Part shown: positions 50,249 to 59,023 of the stretch, piece by piece
Position numbering within the stretch: the stretch's first letter is position 1
Layout: each line of letters begins with the position of its first letter
Assembly: GCF_900114315.1 (NCBI RefSeq)
Contig: NZ_FOSQ01000009.1
Span: 124,001 to 188,000 of the forward strand
Reading direction: 5' to 3'
Length of the DNA: 64,000 nt
Source of the DNA: Falsiroseomonas stagni DSM 19981
GTDB lineage: Bacteria; Pseudomonadota; Alphaproteobacteria; Acetobacterales; Acetobacteraceae
Program-made: the position numbers and the translations under genes
Notes under the pieces: model-generated
Told to the model about the DNA's origin: nothing
What the model saw: only the letters and a program-made list of their open reading frames with translations
The model's database searches: none

Positions 50249-52330
50249 ATGGATGGAATGCGGATGATGGATGGGACGGACGATCGCGGCACGCTCTCGG
50301 TCGCGGTCGATGCGGGCGGCACCTTCACCGACATCGTGCTGGTGGATCGCGCCAGCGGGCAGCGCTGGCAGGCCAAGGTCTCCTCCACCCCCGATGACCG
50401 GTCCCGCGCCTTCGCGGAGGGCATCGCGCAGGTGCTCTCCATCGCGGGCCGCAGCCCGGCGGAGGTCAGCCACGTGCTGCACGGCACGACGGTCGCGACC
50501 AACGTGATCCTGGAACAGAAGGGCGCGAAGGCCGGGCTGCTGACCACGGCGGGGCTGCGCCATGTGCTGGAGATCGGCCGCCACGACATCCCGCGCCACG
50601 CGAACCTCTATGCCTGGCAGAAGCCGCGCCGCCCCATCCCGCCGGAACATGTGCGGGAGGCCCGCGAACGCCTGGCCGCCGGCGGTGCCGTGGTGGAAGC
50701 GCTGGTGGAACAGGATGTGCGCGACGCCGCCGCGGAGTTCCGGCGCCTGGGCGTGGAGGTCGTCGCCGTCTGCTTCCTGCATTCCTACGCCGACCCCACG
50801 CATGAACGCCGCGCGGGTGCGATCCTGGCTGAGGAACTCCCCGGCATCCCCATCACGCTGTCCTCCGAAGTGCTGCCGGTGTTCCGGGAGTACGAACGCA
50901 GCATGGCGACCGCGCTCAACGCTTATGTGATGCCCGCCGTCGCCACCTATGTCCGCCGGATCGAGGATCGCCTGAAGGCAGGCGGCATTGCCGCGCCGCT
51001 GCTGCTGATGAAATCCTCGGGCGGCGTGATCCGGGGCGAGGGTGCCGCGAGGCAGCCGGTGCAGACCGCGCTCTCCGGCCCCGCGGCCGGCGTCGTCGGC
51101 GCCCGCGCGCTCGGGCTGCGCGCCGGGCATCCGAAGCTGATCACGCTGGATGTCGGCGGGACCTCCGCCGATATCAGCCTCATCGATGGCGAACCGCGCC
51201 TGACCAGCGAGGGCAAGGTCGGCGACTGGCCGCTGAGCCTGCCGATGATCGACATCCACACGATCGGTGCTGGCGGAGGATCGATCGCCCGTGTCTCGCC
51301 GGAGGGCGCGCTGCTGGTAGGCCCGGCGAGTGCCGGCGCGATGCCCGGCCCCGTCGCCTATGGCCGCGGCGGCGTGGAACCGACGCTGACCGATGCCAAC
51401 CTGGTGCTCGGCCGCCTGCCGCCATCCCTACTGGATGGTGCCATCACGCTGGATGTGGACGCCGCCGCGCGCGCGATCGAGACGCGCATCGCGAAGCCGC
51501 TGGGCATGGACCTCCACGCCGCCGCGCGCGGCATCATCGCGGTGGCGGACAACGCCATGGCGGGCGCGATCCGCGTGGTGTCGGTGCAGCGCGGCCATGA
51601 TCCCGTGGATTTCGCGCTGCTGCCCTTCGGCGGCGCGGGTCCGCTGCAGGCCGGCGCCATCGCGCGGCTGCTTGGCATGCGGCGCATCCTGGTGCCCGCC
51701 AGCCCCGGCGTGCTCTCCGCCGAGGGGCTTCTCGCCGCGCCGCTCCGCAACGAGTTTTCGCGCACCGTGATGATGCGCGCGCCCATCGCGGACCCGGCGC
51801 CGCTCGCCGCCGCCTTCGGCGCGCTGGATGCGGAGGCCGCCGCCTGGCTGGAAGCGGAAGCCGTGCCGGCTTCGGCGCGGGAAATCCGCTGGCGCGCGGG
51901 CATGCGCTACATGCACCAGGGCTTCGAGCTTTATGTGGACTGGCCCGGCCGCGCGGCGGATGATTCCGGGCTCGATGAGGCGATCAACCGCTTCCATGCG
52001 GAGCATGAGCGCCTCTACACCTTCGCGCAGCGCGACACGCCGGTGGAGATCGTGACGCTGGAGGTCGCCGCACTCGGCACGCTGCCCGGCCCGGCGGCGG
52101 AAGCCGCGCCCGCGGCCGGACCTGGTGCGCCCTCCACCCACCTGCCCGTGCATCTGGAAACCGGCCTGGCCCGCGTGCCGGTGTGGCGCCGCGATGCGCT
52201 GGGCGCGGGCGCCACGGTGCTGGGGCCGGCGATCATCGTGCAGATGGATGCGACGACCTACCTGCATCCCGGCGACAGCGCGGTGATGGACGCCTTCGGG
52301 AACCTCGTGGTCGAGGTTCCCGCGGGGTAG
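50249..52330 (+). CDS. hyuA: Hydantoinase/oxoprolinase subunit A
   Basis: The 693-residue protein from ATG 50249 is the ATP-binding subunit of the hydantoinase A/5-oxoprolinase family. It opens with the actin-like phosphate loop VAVDAGGTFTDIVLVDR, and GTTVATNVILEQKGA follows. The middle domain has KSSGGVIRGEGAARQPVQTALSGPAAGVVGA and LDVGGTSADISLI. The C-terminal part has NAMAGAIRVVSVQRGHDP and FGGAGPLQA. It works with a B subunit to open lactam or hydantoin rings with ATP. ATG 50258, 50264 and 50267 are alternative starts. It converges on the B-subunit gene. Confidence 0.9.
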   Translation: MDGMRMMDGTDDRGTLSVAVDAGGTFTDIVLVDRASGQRWQAKVSSTPDDRSRAFAEGIAQVLSIAGRSPAEVSHVLHGTTVATNVILEQKGAKAGLLTTAGLRHVLEIGRHDIPRHANLYAWQKPRRPIPPEHVREARERLAAGGAVVEALVEQDVRDAAAEFRRLGVEVVAVCFLHSYADPTHERRAGAILAEELPGIPITLSSEVLPVFREYERSMATALNAYVMPAVATYVRRIEDRLKAGGIAAPLLLMKSSGGVIRGEGAARQPVQTALSGPAAGVVGARALGLRAGHPKLITLDVGGTSADISLIDGEPRLTSEGKVGDWPLSLPMIDIHTIGAGGGSIARVSPEGALLVGPASAGAMPGPVAYGRGGVEPTLTDANLVLGRLPPSLLDGAITLDVDAAARAIETRIAKPLGMDLHAAARGIIAVADNAMAGAIRVVSVQRGHDPVDFALLPFGGAGPLQAGAIARLLGMRRILVPASPGVLSAEGLLAAPLRNEFSRTVMMRAPIADPAPLAAAFGALDAEAAAWLEAEAVPASAREIRWRAGMRYMHQGFELYVDWPGRAADDSGLDEAINRFHAEHERLYTFAQRDTPVEIVTLEVAALGTLPGPAAEAAPAAGPGAPSTHLPVHLETGLARVPVWRRDALGAGATVLGPAIIVQMDATTYLHPGDSAVMDAFGNLVVEVPAG

Positions 52331-52332
52331 CG

Positions 52333-54156
52333 TCAGCTCGCCATCGCGTCCCACCAGGCATCAGCGTCACGATAGACGCCGCCGCGGTGGAACATCCCCT
52401 CCGCCGCCGGACGATCGGCGCGGAGGGCGGCCGTCGCCTCCTCATCCACCTCCCGGTCCGGCGTGTCGCGCAGCACCACGCCGTAATCCGCGCGCGCGGC
52501 ATCCGCCGTCACGAAGCCGCCCAGCACATCCTGCCGCACGCGCCAGGCTTCGCGGTCGAAGGGGTGGCCCCAGCCGCCGCCGCCGGTGCTTTCCATGCGC
52601 ACCACTTCGCCGCGCTGCACCGGAATCCCCTGTGCCAGCCTGGCGACTTCGCGTTCATCGGCGCGGCCGGGATTGATGATGAAGCGCCCGGGCCGCCCGG
52701 CCTGGCCGCCCTTCACGCCCCAGGGCGGGTTCTCCACATTGTCCATGCGGGTGTTGAGCGTCGCGCCATCCACCAGGATCTCCATCTCCCGGATCATCCC
52801 GCATCCCCCGCGCCAGCGCCCCGGCCCGCCACTGTCGGGGCGGATGGCGTAGGTGCGGATGCGCACCGGCATATCGGTCTCGAGGAATTCGATCGGGTAG
52901 TTCTGCTGCGCGACGTAGTAGATGACATCGAGCCCATCGGCGAAGGGTCGCGCCCCCTGCCCCGTGCCATGCCCGCCCGATTTGTAGAACAGCGACCCGT
53001 CGGAGGGCTGGCGCCCCGTCAGCGTGTAGATGGTGTAGATCGAGCTCGCAGCGGGGCTGTTGCCATCGGTCGCCTGCGCCAGCAGGCCGAGGCAGCCCGA
53101 TATCACGCGCGCCAGCGTGTTGGACCGCTGGCCGAGCGGCGCGGGGAAGGCCGGCTGCACGATGGTGCCGGATTTGACTAGCACCTCATCGATCGTGCGC
53201 AGCAGCCCGTCATTCATCATGACGTCGGGCTCGTTGGCGAGGAGATACAGACCGAACACCGTATTGGGCACGGTCGGGTTCATCAGGAAGTTGATGGGCC
53301 CCTTCGCCTGCGCGTCGGAGTCGCGCGTATCCAGCGTGAAGCCGTCCTCCCGCGCCGTCAGCCCGAAGCGGACGGTGAAGGGGCCGCCGCCCTTGCCGTC
53401 GCCATCCACGCGATCGGCGAATTTCCAGTTGCCGCCGGCGGGAAAGACCTCCGAGAGGCGGCGGCGGAACAGCCGCGCGGATTGCTCCCGCATCGCCGCG
53501 ATGGCGCCGAGCAGCACGCCGGTGCCGAAGCGCGAGAACAGTTCGGCCAGCCGCTTCTCGCCGAGCCGCACGGCGGCCGTCAGCGCGCGTGTATCGCCGC
53601 GGGCGTGCTGCGGGAAGCGGGAATTGCGGACGAAGACCTCGAACAGGTCGGTGTTCAGCACGCCTTCGCGGTACAGCCTGACGGGCGGCACCATGATGCC
53701 TTCCTGGAAGACGCTTTCCGTGCCGGGCGTGTTGGACCCCGGCCAGGCGCCGCCGATATCCCGGAAATGCGCCCAGGATTGCGCGAAGGCCACCAATTCG
53801 CCGCCGACGAAGACCGGCGTGGCGAAGACCTGGTCCGACGTATGCGATACGCCGCCCTTCGAGATGTAGCAGTCATTGTACCAGAAGATGTCGCCGGGCC
53901 TGATATCCTCGGCCGGGAAGCGGTCCAGGATCGGGCGCATCACGTCGCCGAACAGCGGCAGCTTGGTGCCCGTCACCAGGCTGCCATCGGCGCCGTAGAA
54001 GCCGATGAAGTAGTCCTGCTTCTCCCGGATCACGGGCGACATGGCGGTGCGTTCGAGAAGCGCCTCGCATTCCGCCTGGGCGGATCGCAGCGCGCCCTTG
54101 ATGATCTCGACCGTTACCGCATCGGGCGCCGCCAGCGCCACCGAACCGTCCATCAC
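52333..54156 (-). CDS. hyuB: Hydantoinase/oxoprolinase subunit B
   Basis: The 607-residue HyuB-family protein is the catalytic partner of HyuA. Characteristic blocks are DPVTVEIIKGAL-like AVTVEIIKGALRSAQAECEALLERTAMSPVIREKQDYFIGF, GDIFWYNDCYISKGGVSHTSDQ, a long domain with FRDIGGAWPGSNTPGTESVFQEG and NPTVPNTVFGLY, and GGHGTGQGARPFADGLDVIYYVAQQNYPIEFLE with PIRIRTYAIRPDSGGPGRWRGGCG. It would act with HyuA on a hydantoin, oxoproline or related lactam. The A and B genes face each other, 2 bp apart at the stops, which is less common than co-directional pairs. A GC-rich hairpin overlaps its ribosome site. Confidence 0.92.
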   Translation of the reverse strand: MMDGSVALAAPDAVTVEIIKGALRSAQAECEALLERTAMSPVIREKQDYFIGFYGADGSLVTGTKLPLFGDVMRPILDRFPAEDIRPGDIFWYNDCYISKGGVSHTSDQVFATPVFVGGELVAFAQSWAHFRDIGGAWPGSNTPGTESVFQEGIMVPPVRLYREGVLNTDLFEVFVRNSRFPQHARGDTRALTAAVRLGEKRLAELFSRFGTGVLLGAIAAMREQSARLFRRRLSEVFPAGGNWKFADRVDGDGKGGGPFTVRFGLTAREDGFTLDTRDSDAQAKGPINFLMNPTVPNTVFGLYLLANEPDVMMNDGLLRTIDEVLVKSGTIVQPAFPAPLGQRSNTLARVISGCLGLLAQATDGNSPAASSIYTIYTLTGRQPSDGSLFYKSGGHGTGQGARPFADGLDVIYYVAQQNYPIEFLETDMPVRIRTYAIRPDSGGPGRWRGGCGMIREMEILVDGATLNTRMDNVENPPWGVKGGQAGRPGRFIINPGRADEREVARLAQGIPVQRGEVVRMESTGGGGWGHPFDREAWRVRQDVLGGFVTADAARADYGVVLRDTPDREVDEEATAALRADRPAAEGMFHRGGVYRDADAWWDAMAS

Positions 54157-54158
54157 CG

Positions 54159-54178
54159 TCTCCGCGCCGTCGCGGAGA
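54159..54178 (-). promoter_or_regulatory. Hairpin enclosing the hyuB ribosome-binding site
   Basis: TCTCCGCG and CGCGGAGA form a perfect 8-bp stem with a 4-base loop. In the hyuB mRNA the downstream arm contains GGAG, 6 nt before the ATG at 54156, so folding would hide the ribosome site. Confidence 0.5.
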
Positions 54179-54233
54179 ACGCTAGCGGTCGCTCAGGGGT
54201 GGCGCAACGCGGCGCTCGGCATCACAGCGATCT

Positions 54234-54476
54234 TCAGCTTCTATAGCCGCGTGCCGGCGGCGGGCGCTTCGGACCCATCACCGCGTCGATCTCCGCCTTG
54301 GCGCGGTTCAGCATTTCGCCCAGCGTCTCTCCGGGATGCTCGCGCACCATCTCCCGCGTCTGGCCGCGATTGGCCGGCGGATGGATCAGCACGGTGAAGC
54401 CCGCCTTGCCGCGGTCGAACACCTCCATGCGGTGCAGGCGGTATTCGCGGGTCTGGACGACGAGGAGTTCGGGCAT
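54234..54476 (-). CDS. Small conserved-looking hypothetical protein
   Basis: The 80-residue product MPELLVVQTREYRLHRMEVFDRG has no recognised domain, signal peptide or membrane span. It is charged and mixed alpha/beta in look, with PPANRGQTREMVREHPGETLGEMLNRAKAEIDAVMG as a probable C-terminal helix pair. It lies between the divergent ATPase-like gene and hyuB. A shared promoter region with two inverted repeats lies upstream (54477-54708). The reading frame is clean and has normal composition for this genome, so I think it is real. Confidence 0.6.
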   Translation of the reverse strand: MPELLVVQTREYRLHRMEVFDRGKAGFTVLIHPPANRGQTREMVREHPGETLGEMLNRAKAEIDAVMGPKRPPPARGYRS

Positions 54477-54495
54477 CGAGGCAACCTAAGGTCTT

Positions 54496-54540
54496 GGGTC
54501 AGAGGTATGACCCATTCGTGCTGCATCGCAACACACGAAT
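54496..54540. promoter_or_regulatory. Two inverted repeats in the divergent promoter region
   Basis: GGGTCA-N6-TGACCC (54496-54513) and ATTCGTG-N13-CACGAAT (54514-54540) are perfect inverted repeats placed back to back, just upstream of the 80-residue gene. The direct repeat GCAACAC lies beside the second. They look like operators for one or two regulators. Confidence 0.45.
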
Positions 54541-54667
54541 TGCAACACCCTTGACCAGCGGCCGCGCGGCACAACCGCACGCTGTGGCGTCACAACCCCG
54601 GGGTGCCTGCCGCCCGCGGGGATTTGTTGTAGCCTCGCCCGCGCCGCCATCCCGTGAGGATACCCGC

Positions 54668-54712
54668 ATGAACCAGCGCCCCCTGTTCCTGCCCCGCGGG
54701 ATGCGGCCGTGA
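54668..54712 (+). CDS. 14-codon leader coupled to the ATPase-like gene
   Basis: ATG 54668 is preceded by GAGGA and reads MNQRPLFLPRGMRP, then a TGA whose first two bases are the last two of the downstream GTG start (GTGA at 54709-54712). Such an overlap is typical of translational coupling. It may be a leader peptide or the remnant N-terminus of the next protein in another frame. It is too short to score by composition. Confidence 0.5.
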   Translation: MNQRPLFLPRGMRP

Positions 54713-55965
54713 CGCTCGACCCGCGCGCGCAACTGCCGCCAGGACCGCGCCATGCCGGCATCGGCGCCGGTTTCGTCCGGGACTGCGCCATCGCGGGCGG
54801 GGCGGAGGAACGGCTGGCCAACCGCCTGGCCCTGATCGCGGAGGAGGTGCTGGGCGCCGCGCCCGCCAATGCCGGTCTGGTCGGCCTGGCGCTGGCGGAC
54901 CGCCGGCACAGCATGCGGCTCTCCGTCGATTTCACCGCCTCCGACCTCGACCTCGCGGGGCTCGACCAGTCACGCCGCGGCGATATCGAGGAGGGGGAGG
55001 AAATCGGCCTCTATCTGGCCGCGCGACTCGCGGACCGGCTGACGACGGAACCGCTGGACCGTGGCGGGCTCCGCCTGTCCTTCGATGTCGGCCGCGCCTA
55101 TCCCGCGATGACGCCGGATGCGGCGCCGGCGGGGCTCGGCCCGATCAGCGGCCCGGCCGCGGACCCGGATGACGCGACGCTGGCGCTGCTGGTGCAATGG
55201 GCGGAGGCCGCGGAGCTCGGCGGCCCGGCCTTCCGCACCGCACCCCGCGTGCTGGACCAGCGGGCGCAGGGGGACCTTTTCGCCCGCGTCGCGCTGGATG
55301 CAAGGCGGCGGCCCGTGGGCGGGCTGTTCTGGCACCCCTTCGGCCGCCGGCTGATGGAACTGGCCGGCCCTGCCCTGCTGCTGCCGGAAGGCGAGGCTCG
55401 CGCGGCGGTGGCGGGGGCGTTGCTGGATGCGGCGCTGGCCGGGCTGGTGCGGAAGAAGATCCAGGGCCTGGTGGTGCTGGAACCCTCCCCCGACATGCCC
55501 CGCGCGGGGTTCGAGACGGTGGGCCACCTGCCAAGTGCGGATGGCGCCACCTGGCCCGTCCTGTTCCGGGCGCTGGAGGAAGATCCGGGCGGCATTTCCT
55601 GGGTGCCCGCCGTGCTGAAGGATTGGGTGACGGCCACCACCCGCCGCCTGGCCCTCGGCCGGGACATCGAGGAGCCGGCCCGCCCCAAGCGCGCCACCGG
55701 CGCCGCCATGGCCGCCGAGACGGATCGCGCCCGCGGCCGTGTCACGCTGCGGTCCCTGATCGCGGCCGGCGATGCGGCGGAGGTCGCGGCCGGCAACGTC
55801 GCGCTGTTCCGCGACCAGGGCTTCTCCGAGATCCGCGCGCTGCTCGACCTCGGCAAGCCGGACCAGGCCGCCTTCGCGGAGGGGCTGGTGCAGGCGGGGC
55901 TGGCGCCCGCCGCGCTGATCCCCGATGCCGCCGGCGACCTTCTGCTGCTGGCCGCCGCGGAATGA
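54709..55965 (+). CDS. Unrecognised two-domain protein, possibly RsbW-like ATPase plus acyltransferase-like fold
   Basis: The 418-residue product has no certain family. Residues 15-125 include ERLANRLALIAEEVLG and GLYLAARLAD, which resemble the N-helix and D-box regions of histidine-kinase-like ATPase (RsbW-type) folds, but with weak motifs. Residues 165-285 contain VGGLFWHPFGRRLMELAGPALLL and GFETVGHLPSADGATWPVLFRAL, recalling a GNAT-like segment. A helical C-terminus ends LLLLAAAE. It starts at GTG 54709, coupled to a 14-codon leader, and its stop overlaps the start of a HisC-type aminotransferase (ATGA). The role is unknown; regulatory or enzymatic functions are both open. Confidence 0.6.
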   Translation: MTLDPRAQLPPGPRHAGIGAGFVRDCAIAGGAEERLANRLALIAEEVLGAAPANAGLVGLALADRRHSMRLSVDFTASDLDLAGLDQSRRGDIEEGEEIGLYLAARLADRLTTEPLDRGGLRLSFDVGRAYPAMTPDAAPAGLGPISGPAADPDDATLALLVQWAEAAELGGPAFRTAPRVLDQRAQGDLFARVALDARRRPVGGLFWHPFGRRLMELAGPALLLPEGEARAAVAGALLDAALAGLVRKKIQGLVVLEPSPDMPRAGFETVGHLPSADGATWPVLFRALEEDPGGISWVPAVLKDWVTATTRRLALGRDIEEPARPKRATGAAMAAETDRARGRVTLRSLIAAGDAAEVAAGNVALFRDQGFSEIRALLDLGKPDQAAFAEGLVQAGLAPAALIPDAAGDLLLLAAAE

Positions 55966-57074
55966 AGGACTTCGCGCTGGATCGTCTGGTCCCGGCGCAT
56001 GTCCGGGCCTTCGAGGCCTATGTGCCGAGCCCGCCGGATGACGTGCTCTGCCGGCGCTTCGGCGTGCCGCAGCTGCACCGGCTGAACAACAACGAGAACC
56101 CGCTCGGCCCGCCCGAAGCCGCGCGCGCGATGATGGCGGCCTGGAAGCCCGAACACGCCGCGCTCTATCCGCAGGGGGATGGCTGGCACCTCCGCCGCGC
56201 GCTCGGCCGGCAGTTCGACATCGACCCGGAGCAGCTGATCCTGGGCAATGGCGCGAACGAGGTCATCGCCTTCGTCATCAAGGCCTTCTGCGAGCCCGGC
56301 GACAACATCGTCACGGCCGACCGCACCTTCGCCGTCTATGAATGGCTGGCGAGCTTTTCCGGCGTCGAGCCGAAGCTGGTGCCGCTGCGCGACTACGCCT
56401 TCGACGCGGCGGCGATGCTGGAGGCGATCGACGACCGCACGCGCGTGGTCTTCGTCTGCAATCCCAACAACCCCACCGGCACCTGGTGGACGCATGACGA
56501 ACTGGACGCCTTCATGGACGCGGTGGATGGCCGCGCCATCGTGGTGGCGGACGAAGCCTATGCCGAATTCGCCGAAGACCCCGCCTTCCCCGACAGCTTC
56601 GCGCTGATGCAGCGCCACCCCAACCTCATCGTCTTCCGCACCTTTTCCAAGATGTGGGGCCTGGCGGGCTTGCGCATCGGCTGGATGGCGGCGAGCCCCG
56701 ATGTCGCCGCGACGGTGAAGAAGACCTCCATCAGCTACAGCGTGAACCTGCTGGCGATGGAGGCCGCGCGCGCGGCGGTGTGGGACGAGGCGCATGTGGC
56801 GGCGACGCGCGCCCATATGCGCGAAGCCCGCGCCGGCGTCGCGGAACTGGCCGCGCGGCTTGGCCTGACCATGATCGGCGATGTGGGGAATTTCTGCATG
56901 CTGCGCCTGCCGGTCAGCGACACGGTGGCGCATCGGCGGCTGATGGGGCGCGGCGTCATGGCGCGGGCGATGACCAGCTTCCGCTATCCCGGCTGGCTGC
57001 GCGTCAGCCTCGGCCCCGCCGCCGCCATGGCGGCCTTCGCGACGGCGCTGGAGGAGGTGCTGGCGGAGGGCTGA
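55962..57074 (+). CDS. HisC-type pyridoxal-phosphate aminotransferase
   Basis: The 370-residue enzyme is a class I/II aminotransferase close to histidinol-phosphate aminotransferase. LNNNENPLGPPEAA is the N-terminal signature, and YPQGDGWHLRRAL is nearby. NGANEVIAFVIKAFCEPGD binds the cofactor phosphate, and CNPNNPTGTWW and VADEAYAEF are typical. FSKMWGLAGLRIGWM holds the PLP lysine. It could act on histidinol phosphate or an aromatic amino acid. The ATG at 55962 overlaps the upstream stop (ATGA). No other his genes are near, so a role outside histidine biosynthesis is likely. Confidence 0.9.
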   Translation: MKDFALDRLVPAHVRAFEAYVPSPPDDVLCRRFGVPQLHRLNNNENPLGPPEAARAMMAAWKPEHAALYPQGDGWHLRRALGRQFDIDPEQLILGNGANEVIAFVIKAFCEPGDNIVTADRTFAVYEWLASFSGVEPKLVPLRDYAFDAAAMLEAIDDRTRVVFVCNPNNPTGTWWTHDELDAFMDAVDGRAIVVADEAYAEFAEDPAFPDSFALMQRHPNLIVFRTFSKMWGLAGLRIGWMAASPDVAATVKKTSISYSVNLLAMEAARAAVWDEAHVAATRAHMREARAGVAELAARLGLTMIGDVGNFCMLRLPVSDTVAHRRLMGRGVMARAMTSFRYPGWLRVSLGPAAAMAAFATALEEVLAEG

Positions 57075-57096
57075 GGCGCCCCCCGCCAGACCTGGA

Positions 57097-57648
57097 TCAG
57101 CCGCGCCGCTGGAACAGCGCGGAAGCGGCGATGACGATGCCGACCTTCGTCGCCTCGCCCAGCAGGAAGGGCAGGACGCCGATGGCCAGCAGCTTGTCCG
57201 CCGGCACGAAGAAGGCCAGCCAGGCGACGCCGAGGCCGTAGATCGCGACCACGCCTGCCAGCAGCGCCAGGCAGCGGCCCGCCAGCCCGCGCCCTTCCGC
57301 CAGCGTGCCGGTGAGCCAGGAGGCCACCAGGAAGCCCGCGAGGTAACCGCCCGTCGGCCCCGCCATGTAGAGCAGGCCGACGCCCCGTTCCGGCGATCCC
57401 GCGAAGACCGGCAGCCCGGTGGCGCCGGCCATCAGATAGGCCGCCATGATGGCGGTGGCCAGGCGCGGCCCGGCGAGGATGGCGAAGCCCAGCACCGCCA
57501 TGGTCTGCAACGTCATCGGCACGGGCCAGAAGGGGATCTGCGTCTTGGCGGCCAGCGTCATGAGGGCGACGCCGACCAGCAGCACGATGCCCTGGTGCAG
57601 AAGCCGCTGCGGCGCCGGCACGGTCTGGGCGGGGTGGAGGATGGACAT
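57097..57648 (-). CDS. bioY: BioY, biotin transporter substrate-binding subunit
   Basis: The 183-residue membrane protein is the S component of an ECF-type biotin uptake system. Visible features are QIPFWPVPMTLQTMAVLGFAILAGPRLATAIMAAYLMAGATGLPVFAGSPERGVGLLYMAGPTGGYLAGFLVASW, the family core, and six hydrophobic segments. ATG 57648 (MSILHPAQTV) is preferred over 57717 because the extra residues look non-protein. BioM and BioN are not in the window, but BioY can work alone in some bacteria. It converges on the aminotransferase gene and is upstream of nothing obvious; no BirA or BioR box was seen. Confidence 0.93.
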   Translation of the reverse strand: MSILHPAQTVPAPQRLLHQGIVLLVGVALMTLAAKTQIPFWPVPMTLQTMAVLGFAILAGPRLATAIMAAYLMAGATGLPVFAGSPERGVGLLYMAGPTGGYLAGFLVASWLTGTLAEGRGLAGRCLALLAGVVAIYGLGVAWLAFFVPADKLLAIGVLPFLLGEATKVGIVIAASALFQRRG

Positions 57649-57748
57649 GGTGATTTCCCGTTTTGTCGAAAGCAGGCACGCCACGCCTGATTGGCCGATC
57701 CGGGCCGCCCCGCGCAAGCGGGCTGAACCCCACTGTGCAAGCGCCCGT

Positions 57749-58948
57749 TCAGCGCGGCAGCCGCAGCAGCATCGGCACGGCCGGCGCCAGCAGCACTGCC
57801 GCCAGCACGAAGGCGGCGGGGTAGCCGGCCCAGTTCACCACCAACCCGGCCAGCAGCGGGCCGAACAGGTAGCCCACCTGCAGGGTCAGCATCATCAAAT
57901 TGATGTTGGCCCCACGCTGCGCCGGCGGCGAATGGCGGTGCATCAGCGCGTTCAGCAGCGGCAGGCAGGCGCCGAACCCGATGCCCAGCAGCAGCGCCAC
58001 CGGCACCAGCACCCAGGCGCCCATCGCCGTGCCCCCGATCGGCAGCGCCAGCAGCACCAGCGCCAGCGTCACCACCGCGGCGCCGAAGGCGGAGGCGCGC
58101 CGCTGGTCCAGCCGGTCGAACAGCTTCCCGGCCGACAGGCGCAGCACCATGATGGTGCCGGTCTGGAGCGCGAAGAACAGGCCGACCAGCGCTTCCCCGC
58201 CCAGTTCCAGGGCACGCCCCTTGGCCATGCTGAACAGCACGGCATGGGCGATGAAGGCGGCGGTGTTGATGAGCAGCAGCGCCAGCACCGGCCCGCCGCG
58301 CCAGCCCGCCTTCCCGCCCGGCGCGCCCGCGACATCGGAAGACGGCGGCGCCACACGGCGTGCCAGCACCACGGCCAGCAGCAGCGCGGGCGCCTGCAGC
58401 AGCGCCATGGCCGCATACTGGTTGCCCGCATCGCCGCCGAAGGATGGCAGGGTCAGTTCCAGCAGCGGCGGCAGCAGGGCGAAGGGCAGCAGATCCGCCA
58501 CCGAGAAGAGGCTGTAGGCCTCCCCGGCCCGCTGCGGCGGCACCAGGGCCACGAAGCGCGTGGTGATGCCGACCAGCGTCAGGACGAAGCCGAAGCCATG
58601 CAGCAGCCGCAGGCCCACGAAGGCGAGGAGGCCATCCGCCACCAGATAGAGCGGCAGGACCAGCAGCGTGACGGCGAAGCCCGCCACCGTGCACCATCCC
58701 GCGCTGGCCACGGAAACCCGCGCCGCGACGGAGGGCATCAGCACCAGCGCCACCAGCGTGAAGGCCGCGATGGTGCCCCCGGCCTGCGCCGCATCCAGCC
58801 CCTTGCCGCGCAGCCAGGGCTCCAGCCCGTAGAAGGCCGCCAGATTGGCGAAGCCCAGCAGGGCCAGCGCCAGCACCCCCGCGATATCGCCCCGCCAGAG
58901 CCGCGGCGGCGGATCGGCCGCGGGCCGCGTCGTGGTGCTGCCTTCCAT
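57749..58948 (-). CDS. MFS transporter
   Basis: The 399-residue membrane carrier has about twelve hydrophobic segments. It starts MEGSTTTRPAADPPPRLWRGDIAGVLALALLGFANLAAFYGLEPWLRG. LVGITTRFVALVPPQRAGEAYSLFSVADLLP is a family-like TM4-5 region, and the central loop is a short polar segment. The second half carries LRLSAGKLFDRLDQRRA. The substrate cannot be predicted. It is on the same strand as prpF and bioY, but 169 bp of spacer with a long inverted repeat separates it from prpF. Confidence 0.85.
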   Translation of the reverse strand: MEGSTTTRPAADPPPRLWRGDIAGVLALALLGFANLAAFYGLEPWLRGKGLDAAQAGGTIAAFTLVALVLMPSVAARVSVASAGWCTVAGFAVTLLVLPLYLVADGLLAFVGLRLLHGFGFVLTLVGITTRFVALVPPQRAGEAYSLFSVADLLPFALLPPLLELTLPSFGGDAGNQYAAMALLQAPALLLAVVLARRVAPPSSDVAGAPGGKAGWRGGPVLALLLINTAAFIAHAVLFSMAKGRALELGGEALVGLFFALQTGTIMVLRLSAGKLFDRLDQRRASAFGAAVVTLALVLLALPIGGTAMGAWVLVPVALLLGIGFGACLPLLNALMHRHSPPAQRGANINLMMLTLQVGYLFGPLLAGLVVNWAGYPAAFVLAAVLLAPAVPMLLRLPR

Positions 58949-59023
58949 GCCGCCGCCCCTCCCCCTACAGGCGAAGCGACGCTACCAGCAACAACCACGG
59001 CGCGACAGACGCCTGGCTGGCTG

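Noticed and set aside
56000-57074. Histidine biosynthesis locus
   Set aside because: Only a HisC-type aminotransferase is present, with no other his genes beside it.
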